Assembly (NCBI GenBank): GCA_963691655.1
Contig: OY829326.1
Span: 84,065,235-84,129,234 of the forward strand
From: Toxonevra muliebris
Taxonomy: Eukaryota; Arthropoda; Insecta; Diptera; Pallopteridae
Direction: 5' to 3'
Length of the DNA stretch: 64,000 bases
A program made the translations under genes and the position numbers. Under the pieces are notes generated by a model, which was not told the DNA's origin, searched no databases, and saw only the letters and a list, made by a program, of their open reading frames with translations. This document shows, one piece after another, positions 46,000 through 57,659 of the stretch. Position 1 is the first letter of the stretch. The number at the start of each line of letters is the position of its first letter.

Positions 46000-46790
46000 C
46001 TTTTGCAAATCAAGTGACCATATGTCAGCCTCCAATCAAAATCTAATTGTTGCATTAATCATTAATATCATTTACATGGGTAGTTCCACTCCCATCATCA
46101 ACATCTCACCTTAAGGCCACCTTCTGGTCTAGATTTTTCCAAAAATTGATTTTTTTTTATATTTCAAAAGTATAGGCTTTTAAAAGTATACTGTAAAATT
46201 TTCGTATCAATATTTCTAGTATTTTTACTTCTACAGCCTATTTAGCAATCAATTTTTTTTTTTTTTGTATATGAGGTGTCAGGCCCACTTTCTTTGACCT
46301 GCTCTCTTTTACCTTGCAGCATACCACTGGTAAACAAAAGCTCTTGCGGAAACTATCAATAATGTATCATAAATTATTTAGGAAATACACCATATTTAAA
46401 ATTCAGGTTGTATGGAAGGTGTTACACCCGCTAACTCAAGCCTAACCATATTTTATCCACAGAATTCTATTGACAAATCATATTTTCATTCGAAATGTTA
46501 GTACTGCAACACAAATATTTCCTGAGATTAATGAAAATATAAATTGTACGGAAATGCCTTACCCTCGTTTTCAATCCCACTCACCTTTTTCCTGTGGCAT
46601 TACATTGTCAATTAATAATCTTGTATCAAATCTTAGTACCGTACTGTAAATGCTTACGGACTTATACCCAAATATCATTTGAGTTGTATAGGAGGTTCCA
46701 CACCCACTTGTCTTAAAACGACCGATTTTACCCAATAGCTATTACCAGTATACACCCTTGGCATACAAACTTTCATAGTCCTCTGAATAA
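46000..46790. repeat. Retroposon-like repeat D, copy D2, interrupted
   Basis: It is collinear with D1 at both sides. At 46111-46114 it is interrupted at a TTAA by a TTAA-GG fragment. Units starting near 46409, 46544 and 46684 (TTGTATGG or TTGTACGG, then a CCACACCCACTT-like line) show a period of about 137 bp. Confidence 0.55.
46115..46252. mobile_element. TTAA-GG family element, left portion only
   Basis: GGCCACCTTCTGGTCTAGAT after TTAA (46111-46114) matches the ends of the element at 42041-42642. The interior match stops near TTCTACAGCCTATTTAGC (46231-46248). The right end is missing. Confidence 0.65.
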
Positions 46791-46794
46791 TGTT

Positions 46795-46850
46795 GCCAAA
46801 CATCCCGTTTTTACCGGGACATCCCGGATTTTCGTTGTTGCTGTTTTTAT
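46795..46850. repeat. hAT-end-like fragment related to 19242-19310
   Basis: GTTGCCAAACATCCCGTTTT then ACCGGGACATCCCGG. No boundaries. Confidence 0.35.
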
Positions 46851-47274
46851 TTTATGTAAATTAAATATTTTTTAAAACTTGTTTTATAAACTACCATATT
46901 CACCATATTCCAGTTTCTATACAGTAAACATTATATTTTTGGGGGGAGAGGGAGGGAGGTATGGCCATGTGAAAACTTACTGGTACGTAACGCATTTTGG
47001 GGAAACCCTGTTCTTGTAGCAAATCATTTCACAATTTCTACTTTCTATTTCCAAGGTAAAGGATCGTGGAAAATATAACAATAGCAAACATTTATTCAGT
47101 TTTCGGTTTTAGATTGGTTTATAATGGGTCGAGAATTAGTAGAATTTTAAGAATAATTCAAGTTCGCTGATTCCTACCCTGTATTCAAATTTTCTCTTTC
47201 CCATCTGGGATTTTCTTTATATCGGCCCGAAACCTATAATTTGGTTTTTTCTTTTTTTTTCTTTTTTGGTGAAT

Positions 47275-47425
47275 TCAATTCTCTACCTGAGAATAGAACC
47301 CGTTGAACTGGTACTCGAGTCAAGTATTTAAGAACTAAATTACCGAAATGATATTAGAACAATCCATTTGGACATTTTTTAAGAATTTAAACCCATCTGG
47401 GAAACGAACCTGAGGCAGCTGGATG
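47275..47425 (-). repeat. SINE family 3 segment in copy B
   Basis: B box GGTTCGTTTCC on the minus strand at 47400-47410. The 5' head is lost beyond about 47425, where unrelated sequence begins. The body matches 8100-8200. Confidence 0.55.
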
Positions 47426-48011
47426 TCCACCATATAAAATTTAAATTATTTTAATTCTCACGCAACAAGCAAATACAATTTAAGTTCTATCACACAAAGA
47501 TCTCTATTATTATAACATCGAATATGAAAATTGTAAACGAATTTGTAAAAAATTTAAATTTATTTGGGAGCAGTGTTAAGTGCGTTTTTCAGTCTACATC
47601 TGACAGCATTGAAACTATGGTAAAGAGATAAAGAAAATGGTGTCAGCTATGGCCTCAAAATTATTTATCCTTAGCCGAGGCTACCTTACAAAAGCTCTTC
47701 ATTTCCAAAATTTATAATTATGTAAAAAGAGCATTTCATAAACCTCGTATTACATTAGTACCAGAAACAGAAGAGCTATAATGGTTCGATCTAACATAGC
47801 TAATATATCTATTCTTTAAATAAAAAAAAATCAAATGTAATATTACTATTAAAACTTCAAAAGTTATGCAAATAGAAGCTGGGTGAAAATATAAAAAATA
47901 TCATCCCAAAGCGAAATTGAGCTACATTACTCTTAATGTACTAGCAAATGTGATAACAAAAAACCAAGCCAGTGAATACAAAAGCTTTAACCTTTAGAAT
48001 ATTTAGGCCTT

Positions 48012-48560
48012 TGTGCAAAAATGGTAAAAATCTAATAAAGAGCAGGACAAGAACACTGCCCTGTGGCACTCCGGCTTTCACTTGACATTTGGCTGATGTT
48101 TCATCATTTACTTTGACATAGAATGATAGGACTTTAAGACCAAATAAAATGGAGCTGAAAGTAAATTTTTTAATTTGTATAACAGTTTGACATCTTTTTC
48201 GAACGCTTCTTGAATGTCGAAAAATAAGGCAGAGCAATATTTCTTGCATGCCAGAAAGTCAGTGACAATATTCACTATGCGATGATATTGCTCAGGACTA
48301 CCATGCTTATAACGAGACCCATATTGGTGATCCGGAACTATATTCTTATTTTCTTGTATTATTAGCAATCTACTACTTCGAATATTTTCCAGAATATTGC
48401 CATACCATATATATATAGGTCTATATGAGGACACTGAGTTTTCAGGTTTATTTGGTTTAGATATCATTATTATTTCGGCACATTTCCATTGAGAAGGAAA
48501 GTGGATTAATGAGCAAGATTATTCATTATTCTTATAATTGAAAGTAAATCGTAATAACTA
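48012..48560 (-). pseudogene. Non-LTR reverse transcriptase fragment (jockey-like), copy B
   Basis: The minus strand carries KPNKPENSVSSYRPI (finger motif), then HGSPEQYHRIVNIVTDF, then ALFFDIQEAFEK (motif A with a catalytic-type Asp), LLYKLKNLLSAPFYLVLKSY, and after a frameshift FYVKVNDETSAKCQVKAGVP and QGSVL. It ends before the (Y/F)xDD box. The region between motif A and LLYKL is shortened compared with intact jockey enzymes. Together with copy A it covers most of the catalytic core. Upstream, QWKCAEI continues to about 48545. Dead fragment. Confidence 0.82.
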
Positions 48561-48899
48561 AAAACAACAATAACTAATTATGTTCACCTTTTTGCCTGTT
48601 TAAGTTATTTAATTTTTAAATTTTTGAAAATCTTTTGGAGGAGGAAATTTCTCCCTGTTCCCCGCCCTTCCCCCACCCCCTTGTATCCGCGCCTGGTCTA
48701 TTCTATGTCCCGGGGAAAAAATGCAAAGTTGTTGGGATTATGGGACTAGGTAAAATGAAGCTGTCAACCCGTACTTCTGAAATATGGTTCGCTAGTTACG
48801 TCACTTCAAGTATTAATTTGTATAATTATTTGGACACCCACTTGTCCAAAAATACCAAATTTGGCCCAATAAGTACTACTAATATTCCTCCATTTCTCA

Positions 48900-49120
48900 A
48901 AAACTTTCATTGCCTTCTTTACTATGATTCCTCCGCTATGCCATTTTAAGAGTTTACTTTGCATGGGAGGTGCCACTCCCATGACTGAAATGAAATATAA
49001 CCTATGTTCAAATGCGGGAAGCCACCATATAATATGGAAAAATCTTTAAAATCGGTTCAGTAGTTTTGAAAAAAAAGTTATAGGCATACGAAATCAAGCT
49101 ACAATTTTATATAATAGTAT
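48900..49120 (+). repeat. Repeat D 3' end (copy D4)
   Basis: GGGAGGTGCCACTCCCATGA is followed by AAATCGGTTCAGTAGTTTTG, AAATCAAGCTACAATTTTAT and ATAATAGTA. The last part matches the end of D1. This tail form is common at 3' ends of non-LTR retroposons and their SINE partners. Confidence 0.5.
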
Positions 49121-49189
49121 GATTTTGTTTATTTAATCGTTTGAACAGGAGTGTTTTTATGATATTTATAATTTGTAAATAAAATAATT

Positions 49190-49335
49190 ATTTGTAAAAA
49201 TAAAAAATCATTCGGTCCACTTATAGTGAGATTCGAACCCAAGACACAAAACTCTTTAACATTCACAACCTAACCTTCACTTGTAGCACATTCACCTGCG
49301 ATCAAAGTGCTGCCATCTGAGCAGAGCAATAAGCT
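49190..49335 (-). repeat. tRNA-derived SINE head, family 4 (copy E2)
   Basis: On the minus strand TTGGGTTCGAATCTCACTAT provides a B box (about 49230-49240). GGTTAGGTTGTGAATG upstream is A-box-like. It aligns with 22140-22230. Confidence 0.5.
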
Positions 49336-51160
49336 GTCAAAGTTTATGTCCGAACTACTGAAAAACCAAAAATTATCACATTAACATAAAAACGAATTTC
49401 TTTATAAAAATAACATAGTCCAATAGCGTTTTTACAACAAAGTAACCGTGGTGCAGTCATGGTCGCATTTAGAAAACATTTTTTAAATATCGGAAAAATA
49501 AAACTCTATAGTAATTTTTGCATGTTTTTTATAATTGTGCACTTTGAAATTGTAAACTTAAGCGGCTTTACGCGATTTTTGTTTCCAAACTTGGTAAAGC
49601 GATCTTATTTCATACTCGTTCACCAACTGTTTTTGATGATCTTTACTTTTGAGAAATATCTTTCCCTACTGCAGTTTGTATATTTTGTAAAATTGTATGA
49701 TTGCAACTAAAAATATGTATCCAAAACAACTATCATTAGCTAGCTGCCTCCTTATTAATAGGTTAAAAGTTTTGTAACTTTTGTTAGGGTTACTGTTGTC
49801 GAAATGAAAAATGGATCAATAATTTGCATTATTTTTCATATGAATGATGAATTTACTTATCCAAGTAAAGTAACACCCAAATACTTGACAAAAGTGGGAC
49901 CAGCATCCATTCCGTTTTGCATTCGGATATTTGTATAGTTTTTAAAGAACTTTGCTCCGCCGCGTCGGATGCTCCCTGCTGCTGAAAGCATTCCTGTGGC
50001 ACTATTTGAAAGGTTTCAGCCATTAGATACTTTATACGTCGCGGAAGCATTTGCTCTTTTAAGAGATTTGCAATGTTCTCGGAAATTACTTGTTATTATA
50101 ACAAGTATAATAAAAGTTTGTGCCGTTTTTTGATTTTAGTTTAAACAATTGCTTCTAATTTATTAAATATAATAATTTGCTGTCAATTTTTTTTCCACTC
50201 ACAAACTCAAATTTAATTTTTCCGTTTTCATAAAAGAGAACATTTTTAACCTGTTGTTAATTTAAATAAAGTTCAAGTACTAAAAACAAATTTTGAACTA
50301 AATCTGTGAGCAGTTATAATGCACTACACCCACATATATTATGTAGATTTGATCGGATTTCAGAAATAAAAAGTCTCCCAAAAATAGGGTGAAAAATTAC
50401 CAAAAAATTAAATGAAATTTGGACTAATAAACATCAAAATCACCCACAAATTTGGGTAATTTTTCATATGAATTTTGACCCAAGTTTTGTTTAGATTTTT
50501 TTAGGGCAGATTTAATTTTTTTTTTTTTTATGTTTTTTCCTAATTTTTTAAATTTTGTCGCTTTTTTTATTTTAATTGGAAAGCTGGCTACTCTAGTTTA
50601 GAGCTCTGGGTATAGTGTTGAAAGAGAATGTTTGTATTTTTTAACGGACAAAATTACAACCTATTTTTACTGAAACTTGTCATATTGACGGTTGTTTGGA
50701 AAAATAGGTATACCACATACCGATATTTGAGCTTAGACTCTTTAACAGGAAATTAATTGGAAAAAATATTCTAATCAATACAATTCAAAATTCATCATGA
50801 TTTAAAAAAAAATAAATTTTATTTTCTTTGTTAAATAAATCTAAAATTCGAAACCGGTCAAATTGACGGGTTCCGAAAATCTAGTTTTAAAATAAATTTC
50901 CATACGGAGTTAAGTATTGAAAAATTTGTTGTAAAAAATTTAACAAATATTAGTGATTGCAAAATAATTGTAACGAAATATCAAATATATGGGTATATTT
51001 TTATTTTGTAATGTTATTCCGTTCCGGTACGATATCGGTATCCAACATTGCTTAAAAACATAAAAAACTTGAGCCAGTATTAGAAATCATTGAGCAGATT
51101 TTTAAAATATTTAGTTTTTTTTTTTAATGAGTTTATCATTAATTTAATGAACGTTCGTCA
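49336..51160. other. No recognisable gene or element
   Basis: AT-rich with short frames. A weak inverted pair, GGGTGAAAAATTACC and GGGTAATTTTTC, occurs at about 50388-50402 and 50454-50465. Confidence 0.4.
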
Positions 51161-51201
51161 AAGTGACAAAGTGTCAAGTCACAACAGTGAATATACAACA
51201 G

Positions 51202-51241
51202 GCAAATCACACGGTATTTTCGGAATCTGCCACGATTCCTC
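51202..51241 (+). repeat. Conserved motif F, copy F3
   Basis: GCAAATCACACGGTATTTTC then GGAATCTGCCACGATTCCTC. Best match to F2. Confidence 0.55.
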
Positions 51242-51255
51242 ATTGTTTAATTTCT

Positions 51256-53018
51256 ATTACCGGTGACTTTTTATTTGGTAAAAGGAGTCATTCAACATAT
51301 GATTTTAAAAGATTTTCCAAAACAATCCAGCTCAGGATAGCTAACTGCTAGAGCTGAACTATTTTGGGAATCTTTATAAAATAAGACAGGGCTCATTTTT
51401 AGGAGGGAGTTGCAAGTACTTGTTTTTTTATGTATGGGTTTTGAGGCGCCTTAGTGAATATACCTCGCACTCGTTAGAGATGTGCATTTGTATGCAGGCA
51501 TTTTCAGCGAGTATGAAATTGCTATAGGTTCAATGACTTTCTGAAAGAAATCATTGAAATACTCGTCTATTGCAAGTCTGCATCCAGATTGTAATGAATG
51601 ACCGAATATACGTTAATTGTAATCTTTTCATGAAATCAGCATAGATTGTACATTGTATATGTGTATGTGGAATACATTGCCGGCCTGTACCTCAGACAAG
51701 GAGCTGAGGATCAATCGCCAAAAAAATTCGCAGTTACTTTCTTCTGATATTGACGGGCAATTGCAAAACTAGAAATGAGTTTATCCCTTATGGCAATGAA
51801 TGTTTACTCAGCAATACTAAAATGCACGCATTATTGTAATCAACGCAAAGTACATACATACATATATGAACGATATTTACGGGTTCGGAAAAGAACCACT
51901 CACATATTTAAGCAAATGTAAAAATAAAAGGCATAGTTGTCTCTAGTCATTTAATTCAGACATAACTTAATACAAAATATTGTATATGAATTTTGATGTA
52001 AACAAGCAATTTGGCCCTTGATGCATGCAAGTTGCATATGTATACGTACATATGTAGGTGCATACATACATGTGTAAAGACATTAGTGAACGCGTATTAA
52101 TGTTGGTATATAATTTAAGTCACAATGACTTGTAAAATGAAACAGTTGAAAGCATTAGCAATGAATGAAATGTAAATATTTTATATTAATGCATCAAATT
52201 TTAAGATTTTATCAAAGGCAATAAAAAGGCACCGGCTACTTAATGTAGGACAAAACGCTAATAGCCCTGAAAAGGCCCATTAAAGCTAATGGAATGCTCT
52301 CATGTATGCATAATATTTCTAAGCAAATTACATAGTAGATAAAACAATAAAACCAAACAGAAGAGAGCTACAATTCATTTTTACATCGGAACGTGAGATA
52401 AGATGACGCCAGCCAAAGAAAGAGACCGAAAAGACAAATTCTCATCGATTCATCGAAATGCACCCTACAATGAAATATATTTATCAAGTAAAGGTAAATT
52501 CTCAGCAGCAGATGTGAACATAAAACACACATACACACACTTGCCTAGAAGGAGGATGTATGCATCTTTATATGCAGTAGCACGACAGGTGTATGTATTA
52601 CAAATGCATAAGCAAGATACCGATAAATATATCGAACTAGAATTGAGAATGATTATTTTTTATTTTAATGAATAGAGCAATTTGGAATTGAATCGACCAA
52701 TAACGTAAGAGGTTGATATCGAACATAGTGGTGTTTATAAATAGGCTCGTGATCGAACCTACTAAACACCGATCCGAAGGACGCTTGTCACCATGTTAGA
52801 GGCCTGGCAATAGATATCGCTTTATTTTCGACGTACATATCAACCTACTAACAAACATTATCCAACCCCTAAGCTAATGGAAATTACTTAGCCGCAAAAC
52901 TTTTTAATTAAGTCGTAAGGATTAAATTGGCTGACATATTTATCGGGGTTTCTGCACAAAACCCAATGAAAGATATTGGCCTGTTATAAAAACAAAAATG
53001 AGGAAATATACTCGCCCA
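51256..53018. other. No supported gene; CATA microsatellites
   Basis: CATA tracts at 51850-51868 and 52045-52070. The frame at 52403-52675 has a run of ACAC-derived codons (HTYTHL) and no motif. Confidence 0.4.
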
Positions 53019-53418
53019 GCCTGCAGGTAGGGTTTTTTCCGACTTCAGGTCCATTTTGTGGAAGAACTAGATATGATGGAGAAAAACTGAGAACGCATTC
53101 GTAATCAGCGACCCTAAAATACTATAAAACCGTTGTGAAACGCAAAACTTAAAATTTTGTTACACTGCGTAATCAGTGCAGCACTCCATTTAAACTTTAA
53201 ATTACGGAGCCAATGCATAGGCGATACAGCGCCTGAGAGTTCTGGTATATTGTTAAATTGTTTAATATTTTTGCTCAAATTTATCAGTAAAAATTTTATT
53301 TCCACAGATTTGAAAATTTTATCTGGACAAATTTCTGAAAGTCGGGACTCTGGACACGGCACCAAAAATCTGGGCAATCAAGACGAATCAAGACCGTCTA
53401 GCAACCCTACCTGCAGGC
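53019..53418. repeat. Inverted-repeat-bounded segment
   Basis: GCCTGCAGGTAGGGTT (53019-53034) pairs perfectly with AACCCTACCTGCAGGC (53403-53418). No target duplication is evident. The interior begins with a 75-bp block shared with 57042-57116 (TTCCGACTTCAG...GAACTAGAT). Confidence 0.55.
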
Positions 53419-54189
53419 AACAAATATGATCAAAAATAGAACTGCGCAGAATTTAATGTGGCCTACCAAATCCAAGTTGCTGGGCACAGTGTAACGACTG
53501 CATACAATCGGTGACCAAAAGTAGAATAAACTGTCGTTCAGCAATAAAACTTTGTATATAGGTCTATTTTGCTCATAACAATATATGGTGCAAAAATTAA
53601 CCAAATTCGACCACGGCCACGCCCACCTCCTATATAAGCCGAAAAATTAAAATCCATGACTTAGGATGCATTCCGAGTTTCTTAATAAAGATAAAGACAT
53701 AAACTAAATAAACTTAGAAAATATATATTATAAGTTCAATCACAAAAAAGTGAAACTTTCCCCTCCCCCTTTTTTAGGGTCTTTTTTTCTCAAAAAAACG
53801 AAAAAACACATATTTTTGCTTGTAATTTCTCTTATAGAAAAAAAGAGGGGGAGCGAATATTCCAGTTTTTGAGGTTTCACTTATATCCATGATGATAAAA
53901 AATCAAACGCGTTTTGGTTTCTCAAAATTAGTTCAGTAAAACTCGAGAGATCAGTCCTACCAGTTCAAAAAACATCAGTTTGGGGAGAATGCGTTTAAAG
54001 ATTTTAAAAATAAATTTTTACGTTTAAAAATTGAAAAAAATTATTTTGTATGCAAATTGCTTTTATTCAGCCATCCCTGATCCATACTAAAGGTTTTCAA
54101 GTTCTGTCAACTTCTTTAGATTGATTGGGCCTTTTTCTTGCTGAACGTGCTTCTTTAGAATGTTATCCGCTCCTTCTATTTGCTTGACC
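53419..54189. other. No gene; repeat D-like line
   Basis: ACCACGGCCACGCCCACCTC then CTATATAAGCCG (53611-53642) resembles the conserved line of repeat D. CT-rich and A-rich tracts lie at 53757-53860. Confidence 0.35.
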
Positions 54190-54402
54190 TATGGGAGTTT
54201 TCGTCGATTATTTTCAATGCCCGAAAATACATTTTTTGGCGATTCTAATAGAAAAAAGTAAGCTGATTACGAATCGGTTATCAGTTATCCAAAATTTAAC
54301 ATATCGGACCCAACCTGAAATCCGTAATTCGGGGTCATTGATTTTCAGGGCTAATGTTTTCCAGCACAAAAAATTAGTGAAATATGCAGCAAAATAGCAC
54401 AT
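54190..54402 (-). repeat. Repeat G, copy 1, with open frame
   Basis: The minus-strand frame reads LALKINDPELRISGWVRYVK then FWITDNRFVISLLFS. The underlying DNA carries GCTGATTACGAAT and GGGGTCATTGATTTTCAGGG, variants of the GGGTCGCTGATTACGAAT motif seen at 2300 and 53100. A repeat family is more likely than a gene. Confidence 0.35.
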
Positions 54403-55353
54403 TTTTAACGCAAAATGCGTAAAAAAGGATATTATTCTTTACTTTTACCCTCTATTGCAATTTAGAATTACAAATTTTTTTAAATTTTAAAATTTGTAAC
54501 TTCTACGTAAATGAACGTTATACATCACATGATGTCGTAGGACAGAACTTGAATGCTGCTAACTCAGCCGGTGTTAATTTTTTAATTTAGTTGTCGCTAA
54601 TATCAGTATGTGAAATATATATAGAGTTTTGTTAATAGCCTCTAGCGTTTCGTAACCGAGATTACGTTGAAAAATTTTAGTAAATTTCACTAAAAATTCT
54701 TTCATGTAGCACACGTAAGTTTCTATTTTTTATGTTGAGTGCAATGATCCACAAATTTGTTTTAATAAATGCCAATTGTGTTACGATCTCTGTATTCTTT
54801 ACAAGAACGAATACATTCAGCCTGACTGACCGCTACTGCTGTAGCATTAAAATTATTGTAATCAAAGAAATGGTTTATAAAAAACGGTGACCACTGTCAG
54901 TATGACAAAAAAGAGATCCTAATAGGATTCAAAAGTAAATAAAATTCCGCAAATTTTGAGCCATATTTTATCCAAATTGGTGAAGTAGCTCTCTAAATTG
55001 TCAAATAGTTTACGGAGCAAGTTTTTTTATTTCCAATAGCAGATTTTAATTATTCTCATCTTCCAATGAATACCGAAGTAATTTCAGTCATTCTATTGGA
55101 AAGAGTAAAATATCCGAAAATAAATTTGAATGCAATTTTCAAATCTACTGTTCATTCGGCAAATAAGATCGCACTTTTATTTAACAATATACATATTATA
55201 TTAAAGACGTTTTAAAAAAAAACTTGAAATATGCGCTTTTCTTTTAAATCTGAAAAATATGCATGCGTTGGAAAAAAATGCCCAAAGCATGCGAATTATG
55301 CTAAAACAAGCATTTGCTAGAAAAAACTAGCCCTGCTGTTTACTAATCTGGCA

Positions 55354-55560
55354 TCAGATTTTGAAAGTGCAAAATGACGGAATAATTATAAAAAAAATTC
55401 GCTTGAAACTCGTTACTAGGAAATTTTTGGGGTCACTGATTATGAATTTAATGTCACATTTGCAAGCAGCAAATTTTTTACAATTCTTCCGCCATATTGG
55501 ACCTACCATTTTGAATTTTAAAAATCTTATGTCAGATTCATAACCAACGACACTGAACAA
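55354..55560 (-). repeat. Repeat G, copy 2, with open frame
   Basis: The minus-strand frame reads VGYESDIRFLKFKMVGPIWR then KNCKKFAACKCDIKFIISDP. The DNA shows GGTTATGAATCTGACATAAG and GGGGTCACTGATTATGAATT. The first of these matches 2298-2335. No known protein family is recognised. Confidence 0.4.
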
Positions 55561-56637
55561 CGATTTTGAGCCGTTTTTTTCAAAAACTTGTTTTTGGATG
55601 TTAGGTCTCTCTTTTAGTCCACCAAAGCAGAATTATATGTATAACTTTCGTTTTACTTCGAATTTTTCACTAATATTTTAGGAGAATATTCTTGGGAACC
55701 CTGAAATAAAAAAAAATTAAAAATCGATGTTCTTCAAATTTTAAACTATAATGCTCCCATAAAACATGAAAAAGTTTAGTGCTGCGCATGTGCCTTTTTT
55801 AATCTAAAAAAAACTTTGGTTTTGTTTAAAAAAAATTAAATGCTAATAATTACTTTTTATTTGTACAAAAATACATTATTTATTATTGTTATTATATTAT
55901 TCATATTCTCACACTTGAAATAAATTTACAAAAAATAATTAAATGAAATAACAAAAATTGATTACTTAAGAGAATAGTAAATGGCATTTTATGTGTATAA
56001 TAAAATAGTGATAAATCCCACTTGGTTTAAAATAGATATGTGTGTAAATAAATAAATTTTAAATTTTAATTTTTAGGGTGAACATAAAACAAAGAAAATA
56101 AGAACAAATTATTTAATAAGTTTAATAAAGCATATATGAAAGCTAAAAGAGAAATTATAAAAAAAGAAGAAAAAAAACCAGACAAGTAAAATACAGTAAT
56201 AAAAAATATTTATATATATAATTTTTGATTACATGATTAGCTAATTTGTTTGATACTTCCATGATATTGATATAATATTTGCATTCAATTTCCATAAGTG
56301 CTAAGGTTTGTCCTTAATGCAGCTGATAAAACCTTTGCTTGTAATATCAAGAAAGTATCCTCTATTTTTTCCAATAAAATATGGCCACCGAAAGTATACG
56401 AGAAGAATAAATATGAGAGTGTTTGGGGTTAAGCCTGCCTGCCTTCTTTGCTTACCGATAAAATGGTTAAACATTTTGATCGTTGGCCATGAATGAAAAC
56501 AAAAATTTTAGGGGACCAAAAAATAAAAATATCGCCCTTTGGAAATCTCTGGATCCCCTACGAGCGGATAGCTAGTGATAGTAACTAAAAAATAATTCTG
56601 TTCATATTTTTAACTAGCTAATGTTTCAATACTTACA
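55561..56637. other. AT-rich region, nothing recognised
   Basis: Very AT-rich, notably 55800-56230, with A and T runs. No element ends or coding motifs. Confidence 0.45.
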
Positions 56638-56763
56638 TTAACCCGGCGCACACTGGAGCCGCTCCATATAAGCGAGTGCTCGAAAGTCGATTTTCAAAAA
56701 ATGGCTTTAAAAAAAAATTTAAACGCCATTATATTCACAAATAACACTACTCAACAAGATTTT

Positions 56764-57659
56764 CCACAACAAGCGGCGATAACATTTTCTATTGTAAAAT
56801 TTTCCGTAGAATCCGAATATCACAATGATTTTTTTCGATTGGCCCCAATTTTCCATATAAATGGCAAAATTCAAAAAAGTGCAAAAGTTAGCCTTTTTAT
56901 CTTATATAAAATTTTGTATCAAAAATTTTAAGCATCAATGCTAAATTTTTATCTCTTTATGCTTAATAACTCTCCTTCAGACATCAAAATCTTATCTGTT
57001 GAAATAAAGAAATTTCTTAATAGCCCCTGAAGACCCCATTTTCCGACTTCAGATTCATATTGTGGGAGAACTAGATGTGATGGGAAAAAACTGACTACGC
57101 AGTAGTGGCCAGCTATTCTAAATTACACATATAAATAAATTCTTGTTGCACAATGTTTTTTTATTTGATTAAAATAAAACTACAAGAAAAAATGGTTTTT
57201 GCATTGATGTTAAAAAATGCTATAGTTTCGTAAGATATGACTTTTTTACGGACAATTTTATGCTTAAAATTTGTGTAATAAAATTTTCTATACGATAAAA
57301 AGGCTAACTTTTTGTTAGCCATATAATTATTTTGAGATATACGGCTTCAAAGTTGAATTTTGTTGGAAAAAAACGTAAAAAATTAATTTTTCTTACCTTT
57401 TTGCGATCATAACAGCAATATTACTGTTACTATTGGAACTTTGTCTGACACTCATCTAAAATATAAATATAATTTAGAATTCATTGCTTGAGAATTAAAG
57501 TTTTGACAGGCATTTATGTGAAGTATGTGCTCTCAACAGTGCACTTTTTTGAATTTCGCCATTTACATGGAAAATTGGGGCCAATCGAAAAAAATCATTA
57601 TGATATTCGGATTCTACGGAAAATTTTACTATAGAAAATGTTATCGTCATTCGTTGTGG
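56764..57659. repeat. Long foldback with 120-bp and 53-bp paired arms
   Basis: 56764-56883 pairs with 57540-57659 over 120 bp at roughly 93 percent (for example GATTTTTTTCGATTGGCCCC on the left). Continuing inward, 56883-56935 pairs with about 57260-57312 (AAAAGTTAGCCTTTTTAT). The right arm is interrupted by 57313-57539, and the loop is about 320 bp. A small perfect hairpin, GGCTAAC-TTTTT-GTTAGCC, is at 57302-57320. Confidence 0.85.

Larger units (their letters stand above)
46970..48695. mobile_element. Composite dispersed repeat, copy B
   Basis: It matches copy A (7777-9046) on both sides of a block at about 47430-48010 that is present only here. The right end is ...CCCTTGTATCCGCGCCTG. A G-rich run precedes the left side (46941-46959). 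The two copies differ by many substitutions, so the duplication is old. No left terminal repeat or TSD was identified. Confidence 0.65.

Noticed and set aside
52403..52675. 90-codon frame with basic N-terminus
   Set aside because: Contains ACACAC-derived codons, no motif, and lies amid microsatellites.
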